This document shows positions 24,648-35,505 of a stretch of 64,000 nt of DNA, piece by piece. Position 1 is the first letter of the stretch, and every line of letters begins with the position of its first letter. Origin of the DNA: Pantoea sp. Ep11b (lineage in GTDB: Bacteria; Pseudomonadota; Gammaproteobacteria; Enterobacterales; Enterobacteriaceae); NCBI RefSeq assembly GCF_040783975.1, contig NZ_CP160631.1, positions 248,001-312,000 of the forward strand. The letters run 5' to 3'. The notes beneath the pieces are model-generated. The model ran no database searches and was not told the origin of the DNA. It worked only from the letters and a program-made list of their open reading frames with translations. The position numbers and the translations under genes were made by a program.

Positions 24648-25382
24648 ATGTTGGCAGGTCAGGAAGGTAAAGCAGTCCCCTCAGTGACTTTTCACACACG
24701 CCAGGGCGATCGCTGGGTCGATGTCACCACCGATGCGCTGTTTAAAGATAAAACGGTTATCGTATTTTCACTGCCGGGAGCGTTTACACCCACCTGCTCA
24801 TCTACTCATCTGCCGCGTTACAACGAATTAGCGGGACAGTTTACCCGCCTGGGTGTGGACAGCATCCTGTGCGTCTCGGTGAATGACACCTTTGTGATGA
24901 ACGCCTGGAAAGCGGAGCAGCGCGCAGACAACATCACCTTTATTCCTGATGGCAACGGCGAATTTACCCGTGGCATGGAGATGCTGGTCGAGAAAGCTGA
25001 CCTCGGCTTTGGACCCCGCTCCTGGCGCTACTCCATGCTGGTGCGCAATGGCGTGGTAGAGAAAATGTTTGTGGAGCCGAATCGGCCTGGCGACCCGTTC
25101 GAAGTGTCTGATGCTGACACCATGCTGCGCTACCTGGACCCGGCCTGTAAAGCTCAGGAGTCGGTCGCCATCTTTACTAAACCTGGCTGCACCTTCTGCA
25201 TTCAGGCAAAACAGATGCTGGTCGATCAGGGGATTCAGTACGAAGAGATTGTGCTGGGCCAGGATGCCACAACGGTCAGTCTGCGCGCCGTTACCGGCCG
25301 GGCGACGGTGCCGCAAATCTTTATCGGCGGTCGTCATATTGGCGGGAGTGACGATCTGCAGCAATACTTGCTGTCAGCGTAA
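24648..25382 (+). CDS. Hybrid peroxiredoxin-glutaredoxin (Prx5-Grx fusion)
   Basis: A 244-residue two-domain thiol peroxidase of the Haemophilus/Vibrio hybrid Prx5 type, absent from E. coli K-12. Residues 1-165 are a Prx5 domain with the peroxidatic Cys50 in [12 protein letters not shown] and the later Arg in GPRSWRYS. Residues about 170-244 are a glutaredoxin with CTFC at 181-184 and the cis-proline motif TVP at 220-222. It should reduce peroxides with glutathione, without a separate glutaredoxin. It is divergent from oxyR across a clear OxyR site and occupies the place where E. coli has oxyS. Confidence 0.93.
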   Translation: MLAGQEGKAVPSVTFHTRQGDRWVDVTTDALFKDKTVIVFSLPGAFTPTCSSTHLPRYNELAGQFTRLGVDSILCVSVNDTFVMNAWKAEQRADNITFIPDGNGEFTRGMEMLVEKADLGFGPRSWRYSMLVRNGVVEKMFVEPNRPGDPFEVSDADTMLRYLDPACKAQESVAIFTKPGCTFCIQAKQMLVDQGIQYEEIVLGQDATTVSLRAVTGRATVPQIFIGGRHIGGSDDLQQYLLSA

Positions 25383-25463
25383 AAAATCTGAGGGTCAGCC
25401 GGGAGAGCTGGCGCTCTGATGATGTGCCTATAAAAAAAGTAGTTGTTATGAAGCTAGAGGTTG

Positions 25464-25492
25464 GCGGGCATCTGAAATGCCCGCTTTTTTTT
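25464..25492 (+). terminator. Terminator of the hybrid peroxiredoxin gene
   Basis: GCGGGCAT-CTGAA-ATGCCCGC followed by eight T on the plus strand, 81 bases after the stop. It lies just before the convergent argH stop. Confidence 0.9.
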
Positions 25493-25501
25493 ATCTGCAG
25501 A

Positions 25502-26875
25502 TTACGCCAGACGCTGTTTTGCCTCATTGATGGCACGCGCAACCTGCTGCGGAGAGACACCGCCCTGCGCATTACGCTTATCCAGACAGGATTGCAGCGC
25601 CAGGATCGGATAGACATCCTCACCAATTACCGTGCTGTACTGCTGCAGCGTCGCCAGCGGCAGGGCCTCCAGCGCCACACCCTCGCCAATCGCGGCCACG
25701 ACCACTTCGCCAACGATATGGTGCGCTTCACGGAACGGCACCCCTTTGGCAACCAGATAGTCCGCCAGCTCGGTGGAGTTTGCATAACCCTGTTCGGCGG
25801 CCTCCTGGCAGCGCGGACGTTTAACCTGCAGACCATCCAGCACCAGCACCGACATATGCAGACAGTCGAGCCAGGTGTCGAGTGCGTCGAACAGCCCCTC
25901 TTTGTCTTCCTGCATATCTTTGTTATACGCCAGCGGCAGCCCCTTCAGCGTCATCATCATCCCGGTCAGCGCGCCCTGCACCCGACCGCACTTGCCGCGA
26001 ATCAGCTCCAGCGCATCCGGGTTTTTCTTCTGCGGCATTAAAGAGGAGCCAGAGGTGACTTTATCTGACAACTCGATAAAGCCCGCTTCGCCGGTATTAA
26101 AGAAAATCATATCTTCGGCAAAGCGTGACAGATGCACCATGCCAATCGCGGCATCGGAGAGCAGCTCCAGCACATGGTCGCGGTCTGAGACGGTGTCCAG
26201 ACTGTTGCGTGTGGCGGACGCAAAGCCCAGCCAGCCTGCCAGCTGCTGACGGTCGATCTCGTAAGCGGTACCGGCCAGGGCGCCGCAGCCCAGCGGGCTG
26301 ACATCCAGCCGCTTCAGCGTATCCTGCAGACGGCTCTCATCGCGCGCCAGCATTTCCACATAGGCGAGACACCAGTGGGCAAACGTCACCGGCTGAGCAC
26401 GCTGCAGGTGGGTATAGCCCGGCATCACCGCATCCTGGTTGGCTTCCGCCGTCACCACCAGCGCCTGCTGCAGATCGCGCGTTGCGCCCAGCAGCGCCTC
26501 AACCTGCACCTTGCACCAGAGCTTCAGATCGGTCGCGACCTGATCGTTACGGCTACGGCCGGTGTGCAGTTTTTTACCCAGCGCGCCGACCTTGTCAATC
26601 AGTTGACCTTCCACCCAGCTGTGAATATCTTCGGCATCGCTCTGCAGGATCTGCTCAGGATTTTCACGCACGTCCTGCAGTAACGCATTCAGGGCTGCTT
26701 CCAGCTGCTGCTGCTCATCCTGAGTCAGGACATTCACCGTTACCAGCGCTTTGGACCAGGCAACAGAGCCAATGATGTCCTGCTCTGCCAGGCGGTAATC
26801 GAAGCGCAGCGAGTCGTTGAACTGTTTGAAACGTTGATCTGCTGCCTGAGTAAACCGTCCACCCCAAAGTGCCAT
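25502..26875 (-). CDS. argH: Argininosuccinate lyase ArgH
   Basis: A 457-residue fumarase-superfamily enzyme, the E. coli length, that splits argininosuccinate into arginine and fumarate. The family signature [13 protein letters not shown] is intact, and the start gives [14 protein letters not shown]. It is the last gene of the leftward argCBGH operon. The 90-base gap to argG holds two perfect hairpins. Confidence 0.96.
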   Translation of the reverse strand: MALWGGRFTQAADQRFKQFNDSLRFDYRLAEQDIIGSVAWSKALVTVNVLTQDEQQQLEAALNALLQDVRENPEQILQSDAEDIHSWVEGQLIDKVGALGKKLHTGRSRNDQVATDLKLWCKVQVEALLGATRDLQQALVVTAEANQDAVMPGYTHLQRAQPVTFAHWCLAYVEMLARDESRLQDTLKRLDVSPLGCGALAGTAYEIDRQQLAGWLGFASATRNSLDTVSDRDHVLELLSDAAIGMVHLSRFAEDMIFFNTGEAGFIELSDKVTSGSSLMPQKKNPDALELIRGKCGRVQGALTGMMMTLKGLPLAYNKDMQEDKEGLFDALDTWLDCLHMSVLVLDGLQVKRPRCQEAAEQGYANSTELADYLVAKGVPFREAHHIVGEVVVAAIGEGVALEALPLATLQQYSTVIGEDVYPILALQSCLDKRNAQGGVSPQQVARAINEAKQRLA

Positions 26876-26905
26876 GTGAAAACTCCTCTGAATCGTTAAA
26901 CAAGA

Positions 26906-26960
26906 GGCGGCATAAATGCCGCCCCTGAAGTGAAACTGTGGGGCGGGGCGTACCCCGCCC
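26906..26960 (-). other. Twin hairpins between argG and argH
   Basis: Two perfect stem-loops: GGCGGCAT-AA-ATGCCGCC at 26906-26923 and GGGCGGGG-CGTA-CCCCGCCC at 26941-26960. Neither is followed by a T run in the direction of transcription, so they look like RNA-processing or stability elements inside the operon, not terminators. Confidence 0.6.
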
Positions 26961-26965
26961 GAAAA

Positions 26966-28183
26966 TTACTTCTTCTGCTCGTTCAGGGCACGAATGCGCG
27001 ACGAGAGTGAGAACAGACGGATGAAGCCGCCCGCATGACGGTGATCGTAAACTTCATCTTCACCGAAGGTCGCGAACTCTTCTGAGTAGAGGCTGTTCGC
27101 AGAACGCTTCTGGGTCGCGGTTGCCTGGCCTTTAAAGAGCTGCAGAACCACTTCACCGTTAACCTCTTCCGCCAGCGATTCGGCAGCCGCCTGAATCGAC
27201 TTACGCAGCGGTGCAAACCAGCGACCATCATAAACAACGTAGGACATTTCATGGCCCAGCTGCTCACGCCATTTGAAGCTGTCACGATCCAGAACCAGCT
27301 GCTCTACCGCACGCAGGGCGTTGACCATGATGGTGCCGCCAGGCGTTTCATAGCAGCCGCGCGATTTAATGCCGACCAGACGGTTTTCAACGATATCGAT
27401 ACGGCCCACGCCATGCTTCGCGCCGAGCACGTTGAGTTTTTCCAGGCACTGGAACGGACTCATTTTTTCGCCGTTGACGGCGACCACACGGCCTTTCTCA
27501 ACGGTCACGGTCACATCTTCAGGCTGATCGGGCGCCTCCAGCGGATCGACCGTCCAGACCCAGCAATCTTTGTTCGGTGCATTGGCCGGGCTTTCCAGCA
27601 CGCCGCCCTCGGTGGAGATGTGCCACGCGTTTTCGTCACGGCTGTAGATTTTTTCCAGCGACGCGGTCGTCGGGATGTTGCGCTCTTTCAGGTAGTCCAG
27701 CAGGGCTTCGCGTGAACGCAGATTCCACTCACGCCACGGTGCCACCACTTTCAGCTGCGGAGCCAGCGCGGTGTAGGTGGTTTCAAAACGCACCTGGTCA
27801 TTCCCTTTACCGGTTGCGCCGTGGCACAGCGCATCGGCACCCACTTTCAGCGCCAGCTCAACCTGCGCTTTTGCGATGATAGGACGCGCCATTGAGGTGC
27901 CCAGCAGGTAGGTGCCTTCATACAGGGCGCCGGTCTGCAGCACCGGATAGACATAGTCGCTGATGAACTCTTCACGCAGGTCAACCACATGGCACTCCGA
28001 GGCGCCGGACTGCAGGGCTTTCTTCTCCACACCTTCCAGATCGCCGCGCTCCTGACCGATATCCGCCACAAAAGCGACCACTTCACAGCCGCCGTAGTTC
28101 TCTTTCAGCCATGGAATGATGGCTGAGGTATCCAGACCGCCGGAGTAAGCCAGAACGATTTTTTTGATGTTTTGCGTTTGCAT
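26966..28183 (-). CDS. argG: Argininosuccinate synthase ArgG (405-residue form)
   Basis: An ATP-dependent ligase joining citrulline and aspartate. At 405 residues it is the short form common in many bacteria, unlike the 447-residue ArgG of E. coli, whose gene lies elsewhere in that genome. The PP-loop is [12 protein letters not shown] near the N terminus, and the ATP/citrulline motif [14 protein letters not shown] is intact. It is inserted between argB (24-base gap) and argH, so the cluster is argCBGH. Confidence 0.96.
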   Translation of the reverse strand: MQTQNIKKIVLAYSGGLDTSAIIPWLKENYGGCEVVAFVADIGQERGDLEGVEKKALQSGASECHVVDLREEFISDYVYPVLQTGALYEGTYLLGTSMARPIIAKAQVELALKVGADALCHGATGKGNDQVRFETTYTALAPQLKVVAPWREWNLRSREALLDYLKERNIPTTASLEKIYSRDENAWHISTEGGVLESPANAPNKDCWVWTVDPLEAPDQPEDVTVTVEKGRVVAVNGEKMSPFQCLEKLNVLGAKHGVGRIDIVENRLVGIKSRGCYETPGGTIMVNALRAVEQLVLDRDSFKWREQLGHEMSYVVYDGRWFAPLRKSIQAAAESLAEEVNGEVVLQLFKGQATATQKRSANSLYSEEFATFGEDEVYDHRHAGGFIRLFSLSSRIRALNEQKK

Positions 28184-28207
28184 TTCGTAATCCTTGAATC
28201 AGAGTCG

Positions 28208-28984
28208 TTAAGCGAGAATCCGGGTGCCAATCGACACGCCGTTAAACAGGTCAGGCAGCCGCTCGGCGTGACGCCAGCTGGCAATATCCACCGGGCGGCC
28301 CAGGGTACGCGCCGCATCAAGCGCAGCGTGTACCTTCACAATCATGCCATCGGTGATAATGCCCTGGGTAATCAGCTGTTCAGCTTTATCGGCCGTCATC
28401 TCTTCAATGCGCTGGCCTTTACCGTCGAGAATACCACTGACGTCAGACAGCAGAACCAAATCCGCGCCCAGCGTCGAGGCGAGTGCGGTCGCCGCCTGGT
28501 CCGCGTTGACGTTCATCAGTTCACCGCTGTCAGTAATACCGATTGAGCTGACTACCGGCAGATAACCGGCCGCCAGCAGGGTGTTCAGCAGAGCCGGATC
28601 GCCCGGCATCGCGTGGCCGACATGGCCGAGCTCTTCGTCAAACGGGGTGACGTTGACGATGCCCGCATCACCCAGGCAGAGGCCGACCGCGCGGATACCC
28701 GATTTTTTTGCCCATGCCAGCAGGGTTTTGTTAGCGGTGCCCGCCAGCGCACCGGTAATAATGTCGATCTGGTCGGCAGGCGTGACACGCAGGCCGTTTT
28801 TCTTCGTCACCGGCAGCGCCAGCTTTTTCATCAGTTCGTCCACCAGGCAACCGCCACCGTGGACAATGATCAGCGGACGCTGATGGGCGCTGCGCCAGGT
28901 GAGCAGCGCGTCAAACAGGCGGGCCAGCGCTTCTTCGCTGTCTAACAGCACACCGCCCAGCTTGATAATCAATGGATTGGTCAT
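28208..28984 (-). CDS. argB: N-acetylglutamate kinase ArgB
   Basis: A 258-residue amino acid kinase, the E. coli length, that phosphorylates N-acetylglutamate. The N terminus [15 protein letters not shown] carries the phosphate-binding lysine and glycines, and [14 protein letters not shown] is the second glycine-rich loop. It follows argC by 14 bases in the leftward arginine operon. Confidence 0.96.
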   Translation of the reverse strand: MTNPLIIKLGGVLLDSEEALARLFDALLTWRSAHQRPLIIVHGGGCLVDELMKKLALPVTKKNGLRVTPADQIDIITGALAGTANKTLLAWAKKSGIRAVGLCLGDAGIVNVTPFDEELGHVGHAMPGDPALLNTLLAAGYLPVVSSIGITDSGELMNVNADQAATALASTLGADLVLLSDVSGILDGKGQRIEEMTADKAEQLITQGIITDGMIVKVHAALDAARTLGRPVDIASWRHAERLPDLFNGVSIGTRILA

Positions 28985-28998
28985 GGTTTAGTTATCCG

Positions 28999-30003
28999 TT
29001 AAATCAGTGACTGCGTTTCAGGGAAGCCGAACCGGATGTTCAGGCACTGTACCGCCTGCGATGCCGCGCCTTTCAGCAGATTATCTTCGGCGGCCACTAC
29101 AATCAGATGCTCGCCCTGCATCTCAAAACCGATATCGCAGAAGGGCTGACCCACAACGGCTTTCAGCGCAGGTACGCCCTGCTCATAGAACCGCACCAGC
29201 GGTTTATCATCATAGGCACGATGGAACACTGCGGCGACATCATCACGGCTGACACCCGCTTTCAGACGACAGGTAATGGTCGCCAGAATACCGCGAGGGA
29301 AACTCCCCAGATGCGGCGTGAAGATCACCGGCGTACCGAGGTGCGCGACAATTTCCGGATGATGGCGATGATTGAACAGGCCGTAAGGCTGCAGGCTGAC
29401 CTCGCAGAAGCTGGTGCCGACATTGGCTTTACGCCCGGCACCGCTCACGCCGCTGGTGGCATTGATGACCGGCCACTGCGCGTCGTTTAACAGTCCGGCA
29501 TCCACCAGTGGCTTCAGTGCCAGCTGAGCGGCAGTCGGGTAGCAGCCGGGCACGGCCACCAGCTGCGCCTGCTGAATCTTCTCGTGCTGATATTCCGCCA
29601 GGCCGTAAACGGCCTTATCCAGCCACTCGCCATGCTGATGGGTGAAGCCATAGAAGCGGGTGTAGAAGTCGGCGTCGTTGACGCGGAAGGCGCCCGACAG
29701 ATCGAACACCACGCAACCGGCCTTGAGAAATTCGGGCGCCAGATCGTGGCTGACTTCATGGGCGGTCGCCAGGAACACCACATCCACTTTGCCCGCCCAC
29801 TCCGCCGCGCTGCTGAGCGGCTGCAGCGGGAGATCCACCACGCCTTTCAGCTGCGGATGGAGGTCGGACAGGCGCTTACCGGCATCAGGGCTTTGCGCGG
29901 AAACCGCCAAAGCGGTTATGTTGATATGTGGATGACGATTCAGGAAGGTGGCTAGCTCTGTACCAGCGTAACCACTGGCACCAACGATCAGCGTATTCAA
30001 CAT
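28999..30003 (-). CDS. argC: N-acetyl-gamma-glutamyl-phosphate reductase ArgC
   Basis: A 334-residue NADPH-dependent reductase, the E. coli length. The start [17 protein letters not shown] gives the GASGYAG nucleotide loop, and the active-site cysteine is in [13 protein letters not shown]. An upstream in-frame extension lacks family support. It is the first gene of argCBGH and is divergent from argE across the ARG boxes. Confidence 0.96.
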   Translation of the reverse strand: MLNTLIVGASGYAGTELATFLNRHPHINITALAVSAQSPDAGKRLSDLHPQLKGVVDLPLQPLSSAAEWAGKVDVVFLATAHEVSHDLAPEFLKAGCVVFDLSGAFRVNDADFYTRFYGFTHQHGEWLDKAVYGLAEYQHEKIQQAQLVAVPGCYPTAAQLALKPLVDAGLLNDAQWPVINATSGVSGAGRKANVGTSFCEVSLQPYGLFNHRHHPEIVAHLGTPVIFTPHLGSFPRGILATITCRLKAGVSRDDVAAVFHRAYDDKPLVRFYEQGVPALKAVVGQPFCDIGFEMQGEHLIVVAAEDNLLKGAASQAVQCLNIRFGFPETQSLI

Positions 30004-30106
30004 CAGGCTGTAACCCTTTTTACAGTCGCACATTCCGGGTCGCGGCCTTGCCCCGTTACCCACCCTGTCATCTGCAGCGATTTAAGGTTCCCTTGCAGAG
30101 GACGTT

Positions 30107-30145
30107 AATGTATTTTTATTCACTATTACTGCATGAATATGGATA
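30107..30145. promoter_or_regulatory. Double ARG box (ArgR operator) between argC and argE
   Basis: Two 18-base ARG boxes at 30107-30124 and 30128-30145, separated by the canonical 3 bases. The first contains TGTAT-N4-ATTCA, the second TGCATGAAT. Both closely resemble the E. coli argE/argC operator. An ArgR hexamer bound with arginine should repress argE and argCBGH together. Confidence 0.88.
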
Positions 30146-30170
30146 CATCCTAACCCAAGGACCGCCAACA

Positions 30171-31319
30171 GTGAAGACAAAATTACCGCCTTTTATTGAA
30201 CTGTACAGCCAGTTAATCGCCACACCCTCGATCAGCGCAACCGATGCCGCACTGGATCAGAGTAATGAAACTTTAATCAGTTTGCTGGCAGGCTGGTTCC
30301 GCGACCTCGGCTTCAGCGTTGAAGTGCAGCCGGTGCCAGGAACGCGCAACAAATTTAATATGCTGGCGCGCACCGGTAGCGGCGCGGGCGGCCTGCTGCT
30401 GGCGGGTCATACCGACACCGTGCCCTTTGATGATGGCCGCTGGACACGCGATCCTTTTACCCTGACCGAGCACGACAACAAGCTCTATGGTCTGGGCACG
30501 GCCGATATGAAAGGGTTCTTCGCCTTTATTCTCGATACGCTGCGCGATGTGGATGTCAGCACGCTGAGTAAGCCGCTCTATATTCTTGCCACGGCGGATG
30601 AAGAGACCACCATGGCCGGAGCCAAATATTTTTCTGAATCGACGCAGCTGCGCCCCGACTGCGCCATCATTGGTGAACCGACCTCGCTTAAGCCGGTCCG
30701 TGCGCACAAAGGCCATCTGTCGAACGTGATCCGTATCGAAGGAAAATCGGGCCACTCCAGCGATCCGGCGCGTGGCGTTAACGCTATCGAGCTGATGCAT
30801 GAGTCGATCACCCACCTGATGCAGCTCCGCACGACGCTGCAGGAGCGCTATCACCACGATGGCTTTGCCATCCCCTATCCCACCATGAATTTCGGTCATA
30901 TTCATGGCGGTGATGCGGCGAACCGTATCTGCGCCTGCTGTGAACTGCACATGGATATCCGTCCGCTGCCCGGCCTGTCGCTTGGCGATCTCGACGGGCT
31001 GCTGAATGAGGCGCTGGCCCCGGTCAGCGCCCGCTGGCCAGGGCGTGTCACCGTGGCCGAGCTGCATCCGCCAATCCCGGGTTATGAGTGTCCGGCTAAT
31101 CATGAGCTGGTCAGTGTGGTCGAAAAACTGCTGGGCACGCCTACCGAAATCGTTAACTACTGCACCGAAGCGCCGTTTATTCAGCAGCTCTGTCCGACGC
31201 TGGTACTGGGGCCAGGTTCAATTAATCAGGCACATCAGCCAGATGAGTTTATCGATACGGCATTTATTAAGCCGACGCGGGCGCTTATCAGTCAGGTTGT
31301 GCAGCATTTTTGTCACTGA
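30171..31319 (+). CDS. argE: Acetylornithine deacetylase ArgE
   Basis: A 382-residue M20-family zinc deacetylase that releases ornithine from N-acetylornithine. I chose the GTG start, with AAGGA 8 bases upstream, because it gives [20 protein letters not shown], which aligns with E. coli ArgE; a much longer in-frame extension overlaps argC and the operator. Metal ligands are in [12 protein letters not shown] and [10 protein letters not shown]. It is divergent from argCBGH. Confidence 0.95.
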   Translation: MKTKLPPFIELYSQLIATPSISATDAALDQSNETLISLLAGWFRDLGFSVEVQPVPGTRNKFNMLARTGSGAGGLLLAGHTDTVPFDDGRWTRDPFTLTEHDNKLYGLGTADMKGFFAFILDTLRDVDVSTLSKPLYILATADEETTMAGAKYFSESTQLRPDCAIIGEPTSLKPVRAHKGHLSNVIRIEGKSGHSSDPARGVNAIELMHESITHLMQLRTTLQERYHHDGFAIPYPTMNFGHIHGGDAANRICACCELHMDIRPLPGLSLGDLDGLLNEALAPVSARWPGRVTVAELHPPIPGYECPANHELVSVVEKLLGTPTEIVNYCTEAPFIQQLCPTLVLGPGSINQAHQPDEFIDTAFIKPTRALISQVVQHFCH

Positions 31320-31671
31320 TTAACAGCAAATGGGGCATTTCACTGCAATAACAGCAAAATGCCCCCTCAATCTGCGGGATTTAACAATAAGAATAACTTA
31401 TCCCGCTTCACTCCCCATAAATACCAATAATTCCCGTTATTTAGCCGCTACTTCGCCGCACTTTATCTCATTTGACGAATGCAACATTACGTGGCTAGAT
31501 ACAAGACGATGTTATACCCACCGGGTGATTATCCAGAGCGTTTCAGAAAGCGGACAGGCGGCAACGGCGCCGGTTCCCCTCCGTGAGCCGGGAACAACAC
31601 GTTGCTGATTTTCGGCTGCCTGAAAGGTCGGGTGTAGAAGTTTTTCAAGACGATAAGGGTGTCAGGGTCCA
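31320..31671. other. argE-ppc intergenic region
   Basis: This 352-base gap holds a hairpin after argE (GGGGCATTT at 31332-31340 pairs with AAATGCCCC at 31357-31365, without a good T run), the ppc promoter at 31472-31501, and a stem in the ppc leader (GTTCCC at 31573-31578 with GGGAAC at 31590-31595). I see no gene. Confidence 0.6.
31472..31501 (+). promoter_or_regulatory. Probable ppc promoter
   Basis: TTGACG and TAGATA with an 18-base spacer, giving a leader of about 165 bases before ppc. It is the best sigma-70 match in the gap. Confidence 0.5.
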
Positions 31672-34323
31672 ATGAACGAACAATATTCCGCAATGCGAAG
31701 TAATGTCAGTATGCTCGGCAAACTGCTCGGGGATACGATTAAGGATGCACTGGGCGAGAACATCCTCGACCAGGTGGAAACCATCCGTAAGCTCTCCAAG
31801 TCATCCCGCGCAGGCAATGACACTCATCGTAAAGAACTGCTCAATACGCTGCAGAACCTCTCCAACGAGGAGCTCCTGCCGGTGGCGCGCGCGTTCAGCC
31901 AGTTCCTTAATCTGACTAACGTAGCGGAGCAGTATCAGACCATCTCGCAGAGTGGCGAGGGTGAGAACCATCCTGAACTGCTGAAAAAGACCTTTGATAC
32001 CCTGAAGCAGCAGAAAGATATTCGCGAAAGCGACATCCTGACGGCGATTGAGTCGCTGTCGCTGGAGCTGGTGCTGACTGCCCACCCGACCGAAATCACC
32101 CGCCGCACGCTGATCCACAAGCTGGTTGAGGTCAACAGCTGCCTGAAACAGCTCGATCACAGCGATGTCTCCGACTACGAACGTAATCAGATCATGCGCC
32201 GTCTGCGCCAGCTGGTCGCCCAGGCGTGGCATACCGATGAGATCCGTAAATATCGCCCTACCCCGATCGACGAAGCGAAATGGGGCTTTGCCGTGGTGGA
32301 AAACAGCCTGTGGGAAGGCGTTCCCGCCTTTCTGCGTGAACTGAACGAGCAGGTCGAAGAGGCGTTCGGCATCAGACTGCCGGTCGATTTCGTGCCGGTT
32401 CAGTTCACCTCCTGGATGGGCGGTGACCGCGACGGCAATCCGAATGTGACGGCGTCGATTACCCGTCATGTGATGCAATTAAGCCGCTGGAAAGCCACCG
32501 ACCTGTTCCTGCGCGATATTGGCGTGCTGATCTCTGAGCTGTCGATGTCAGAGTGCAGCGAAGAGATCCGCGAACTCAGCGGCGATCCGGAGGCGCTGGA
32601 ACCCTATCGAGTGATTCTGAAACGCCTGCGCAGCCAGCTGATGAACACGCAGTCGTTCCTGGAGCATCGCCTGAAAGGGGAACGCCTGCCGCGTCCGGCC
32701 GACCTGCTGGTGTCTAACGACCAGCTGTGGGATCCGCTGTTCGCCATCTATCAGTCCCTGCAGAAGTGCGGCATGGGCATCATCGCTAACGGCCAGCTGC
32801 TCGATACGCTGCGCCGCGTGAAATGTTTTGGCGTGCCGCTGGTGCGTATCGATCTGCGCCAGGAGAGCACCCGTCACACTGAAGCGATTGCAGAAGTGAC
32901 CCGCTACCTGGGCCTGGGCGATTACGAGAGCTGGTCCGAAGCGGATAAGCAGGCTTTCCTGATCCGTGAACTGAACTCCAAACGTCCGCTGCTGCCCCGC
33001 AACTGGGAACCAGGCGATGAAACGCGTGAAGTGCTGGAGACCTGTCGCGTCGCGGCCGAAGCGCCACAGGGCTCTATCGCCGCCTATGTCATTTCGATGG
33101 CGAAAACCCCCTCTGACGTGCTGGCCGTTCACCTGCTGCTGAAAGAAGCCGGTATCAGCTATGCGATGCCGGTGGCGCCGCTTTTCGAAACGCTGGATGA
33201 CCTGAACAACGCTAACGACGTCATGAGCCAGCTGCTGAGCATCGACTGGTATCGCGGCTTTATTCAGGGCAAGCAGATGGTGATGATTGGCTACTCTGAC
33301 TCGGCGAAAGATGCCGGTGTGATGGCCGCCAGCTGGGCGCAGTATCAGGCGCAGGATGCCCTGATCAAAACCTGCGAGAAAGCCGGGATCTCCCTGACGC
33401 TGTTCCACGGACGCGGAGGCAGCATTGGCCGTGGCGGTGCGCCTGCTCATGCAGCACTGCTGTCACAACCACCGGGCAGCCTGCGTGGCGGTCTGCGCGT
33501 GACCGAACAGGGTGAGATGATCCGCTTTAAGTATGGATTACCTGAGGTGACTATCGCCAGCCTGTCGCTCTACACCGGCGCGATTCTGGAAGCGAACCTG
33601 ATGCCGCCGCCGGAGCCGAAACGCGAATGGCGCGACATTATGAATCAGCTCTCGGCTGACTCCTGCGCGATGTACCGCGGTTACGTGCGTGAAAATGCTG
33701 ATTTCGTGCCCTATTTCCGTTCGGCCACGCCGGAACAGGAGCTGGGTAAACTGCCACTGGGCTCGCGTCCGGCCAAGCGCCGGCCAACCGGCGGCGTGGA
33801 GTCGCTGCGTGCTATTCCCTGGATCTTCGCCTGGACGCAGAACCGCCTGATGCTGCCCGCGTGGCTGGGGGCCGGTGCGGCTCTGCAGCAGGCGATGGCG
33901 GCAGGCCATCAGGATCAGCTTGAGGCGATGTGCCGCGACTGGCCGTTCTTCTCTACCCGTCTGGGGATGCTGGAGATGGTCTTCTCGAAAGCGGACCTGT
34001 GGCTGGCGGAATACTATGATCAGCGCCTGGTGGATAAATCGCTCTGGCCGCTGGGCAAACAGCTGCGCGATCAGCTTGATGCGGATATCAAAGCAGTGCT
34101 GACCATCGCCAACGACTCGCACCTGATGGCTGACCAGCCGTGGATTGCCGAGTCGATCGCGCTGCGTAACGTCTATACCGACCCGCTTAACGTCCTGCAG
34201 GCGGAATTGCTGCATCGTTCACGCGCCCAGGAAGCGCGCGGCGAAGAGCCGGATGCCCGCGTGGAGCAGGCACTGATGGTCACCATCGCCGGTGTTGCCG
34301 CCGGGATGCGTAACACCGGTTAA
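31672..34323 (+). CDS. ppc: Phosphoenolpyruvate carboxylase Ppc
   Basis: An 883-residue enzyme, the E. coli length, that carboxylates PEP to oxaloacetate to refill the TCA cycle. The catalytic histidine lies in [13 protein letters not shown], the glycine-rich loop is [16 protein letters not shown], the site [10 protein letters not shown] is intact, and the C terminus MRNTG forms the aspartate-inhibition region. It stands alone between argE and the convergent metF. Confidence 0.97.
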   Translation: MNEQYSAMRSNVSMLGKLLGDTIKDALGENILDQVETIRKLSKSSRAGNDTHRKELLNTLQNLSNEELLPVARAFSQFLNLTNVAEQYQTISQSGEGENHPELLKKTFDTLKQQKDIRESDILTAIESLSLELVLTAHPTEITRRTLIHKLVEVNSCLKQLDHSDVSDYERNQIMRRLRQLVAQAWHTDEIRKYRPTPIDEAKWGFAVVENSLWEGVPAFLRELNEQVEEAFGIRLPVDFVPVQFTSWMGGDRDGNPNVTASITRHVMQLSRWKATDLFLRDIGVLISELSMSECSEEIRELSGDPEALEPYRVILKRLRSQLMNTQSFLEHRLKGERLPRPADLLVSNDQLWDPLFAIYQSLQKCGMGIIANGQLLDTLRRVKCFGVPLVRIDLRQESTRHTEAIAEVTRYLGLGDYESWSEADKQAFLIRELNSKRPLLPRNWEPGDETREVLETCRVAAEAPQGSIAAYVISMAKTPSDVLAVHLLLKEAGISYAMPVAPLFETLDDLNNANDVMSQLLSIDWYRGFIQGKQMVMIGYSDSAKDAGVMAASWAQYQAQDALIKTCEKAGISLTLFHGRGGSIGRGGAPAHAALLSQPPGSLRGGLRVTEQGEMIRFKYGLPEVTIASLSLYTGAILEANLMPPPEPKREWRDIMNQLSADSCAMYRGYVRENADFVPYFRSATPEQELGKLPLGSRPAKRRPTGGVESLRAIPWIFAWTQNRLMLPAWLGAGAALQQAMAAGHQDQLEAMCRDWPFFSTRLGMLEMVFSKADLWLAEYYDQRLVDKSLWPLGKQLRDQLDADIKAVLTIANDSHLMADQPWIAESIALRNVYTDPLNVLQAELLHRSRAQEARGEEPDARVEQALMVTIAGVAAGMRNTG

Positions 34324-34356
34324 TCCGGCGCTGATGAGCGTCGGCGGGCAGTGATA

Positions 34357-34386
34357 AAAAAAAGTCGGGCGATGCCCGACTTTTTT
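34357..34386. terminator. Bidirectional terminator between ppc and metF
   Basis: AAAAAGTCGGGC-GAT-GCCCGACTTTTTT, with A and T runs on either side of a perfect GC-rich stem. It serves both convergent genes. Confidence 0.93.
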
Positions 34387-34406
34387 ATTGTCTGCGCGTG
34401 GCGCGA

Positions 34407-35315
<909 letters not shown>

Positions 35316-35338
35316 TCATCGATTAATAACCGGCCTGT

Positions 35339-35370
35339 AAACATCTACACGTTTAGACGTCCAGAAGTTC
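35339..35370. promoter_or_regulatory. Four tandem met boxes (MetJ operator) upstream of metF
   Basis: Four contiguous 8-base repeats: AAACATCT, ACACGTTT, AGACGTCC and AGAAGTTC, compared with the consensus AGACGTCT. They lie 33-64 bases upstream of the metF start. MetJ with S-adenosylmethionine binds such arrays cooperatively. Confidence 0.85.
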
Positions 35371-35475
35371 AAAATGACGCAATCTGCGTCTGCCGTCAAC
35401 TTAAAAATAATCAACAGACGTGCGTCATTGTCAGCCAGCGTGAAGGTGGCTGCGCAGGGCAGAGGTAACACATTG

Positions 35476-35499
35476 AAAACAGGCGCCGAAGCGCCTGAG
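35476..35499 (-). terminator. metL terminator
   Basis: On the minus strand CAGGCGC-TTCG-GCGCCTG followed by TTTTC, 9 bases after the metL stop. It separates metBL from metF. Confidence 0.8.
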
Positions 35500-35505
35500 G
35501 AGGCG

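Noticed and set aside
26906..26960. Terminators between argG and argH
   Set aside because: The hairpins are perfect but no T run follows on the transcribed strand, so they were described as processing structures.
30273..31103. 276-codon frame opposite argE
   Set aside because: It mirrors the conserved argE gene, has no recognisable domain, and argE has full-length homology on the other strand.
32548..33450. 300-codon frame opposite ppc
   Set aside because: High-GC third positions of ppc leave the opposite frame open; composition rich in Arg, His and Gln and no family resemblance.
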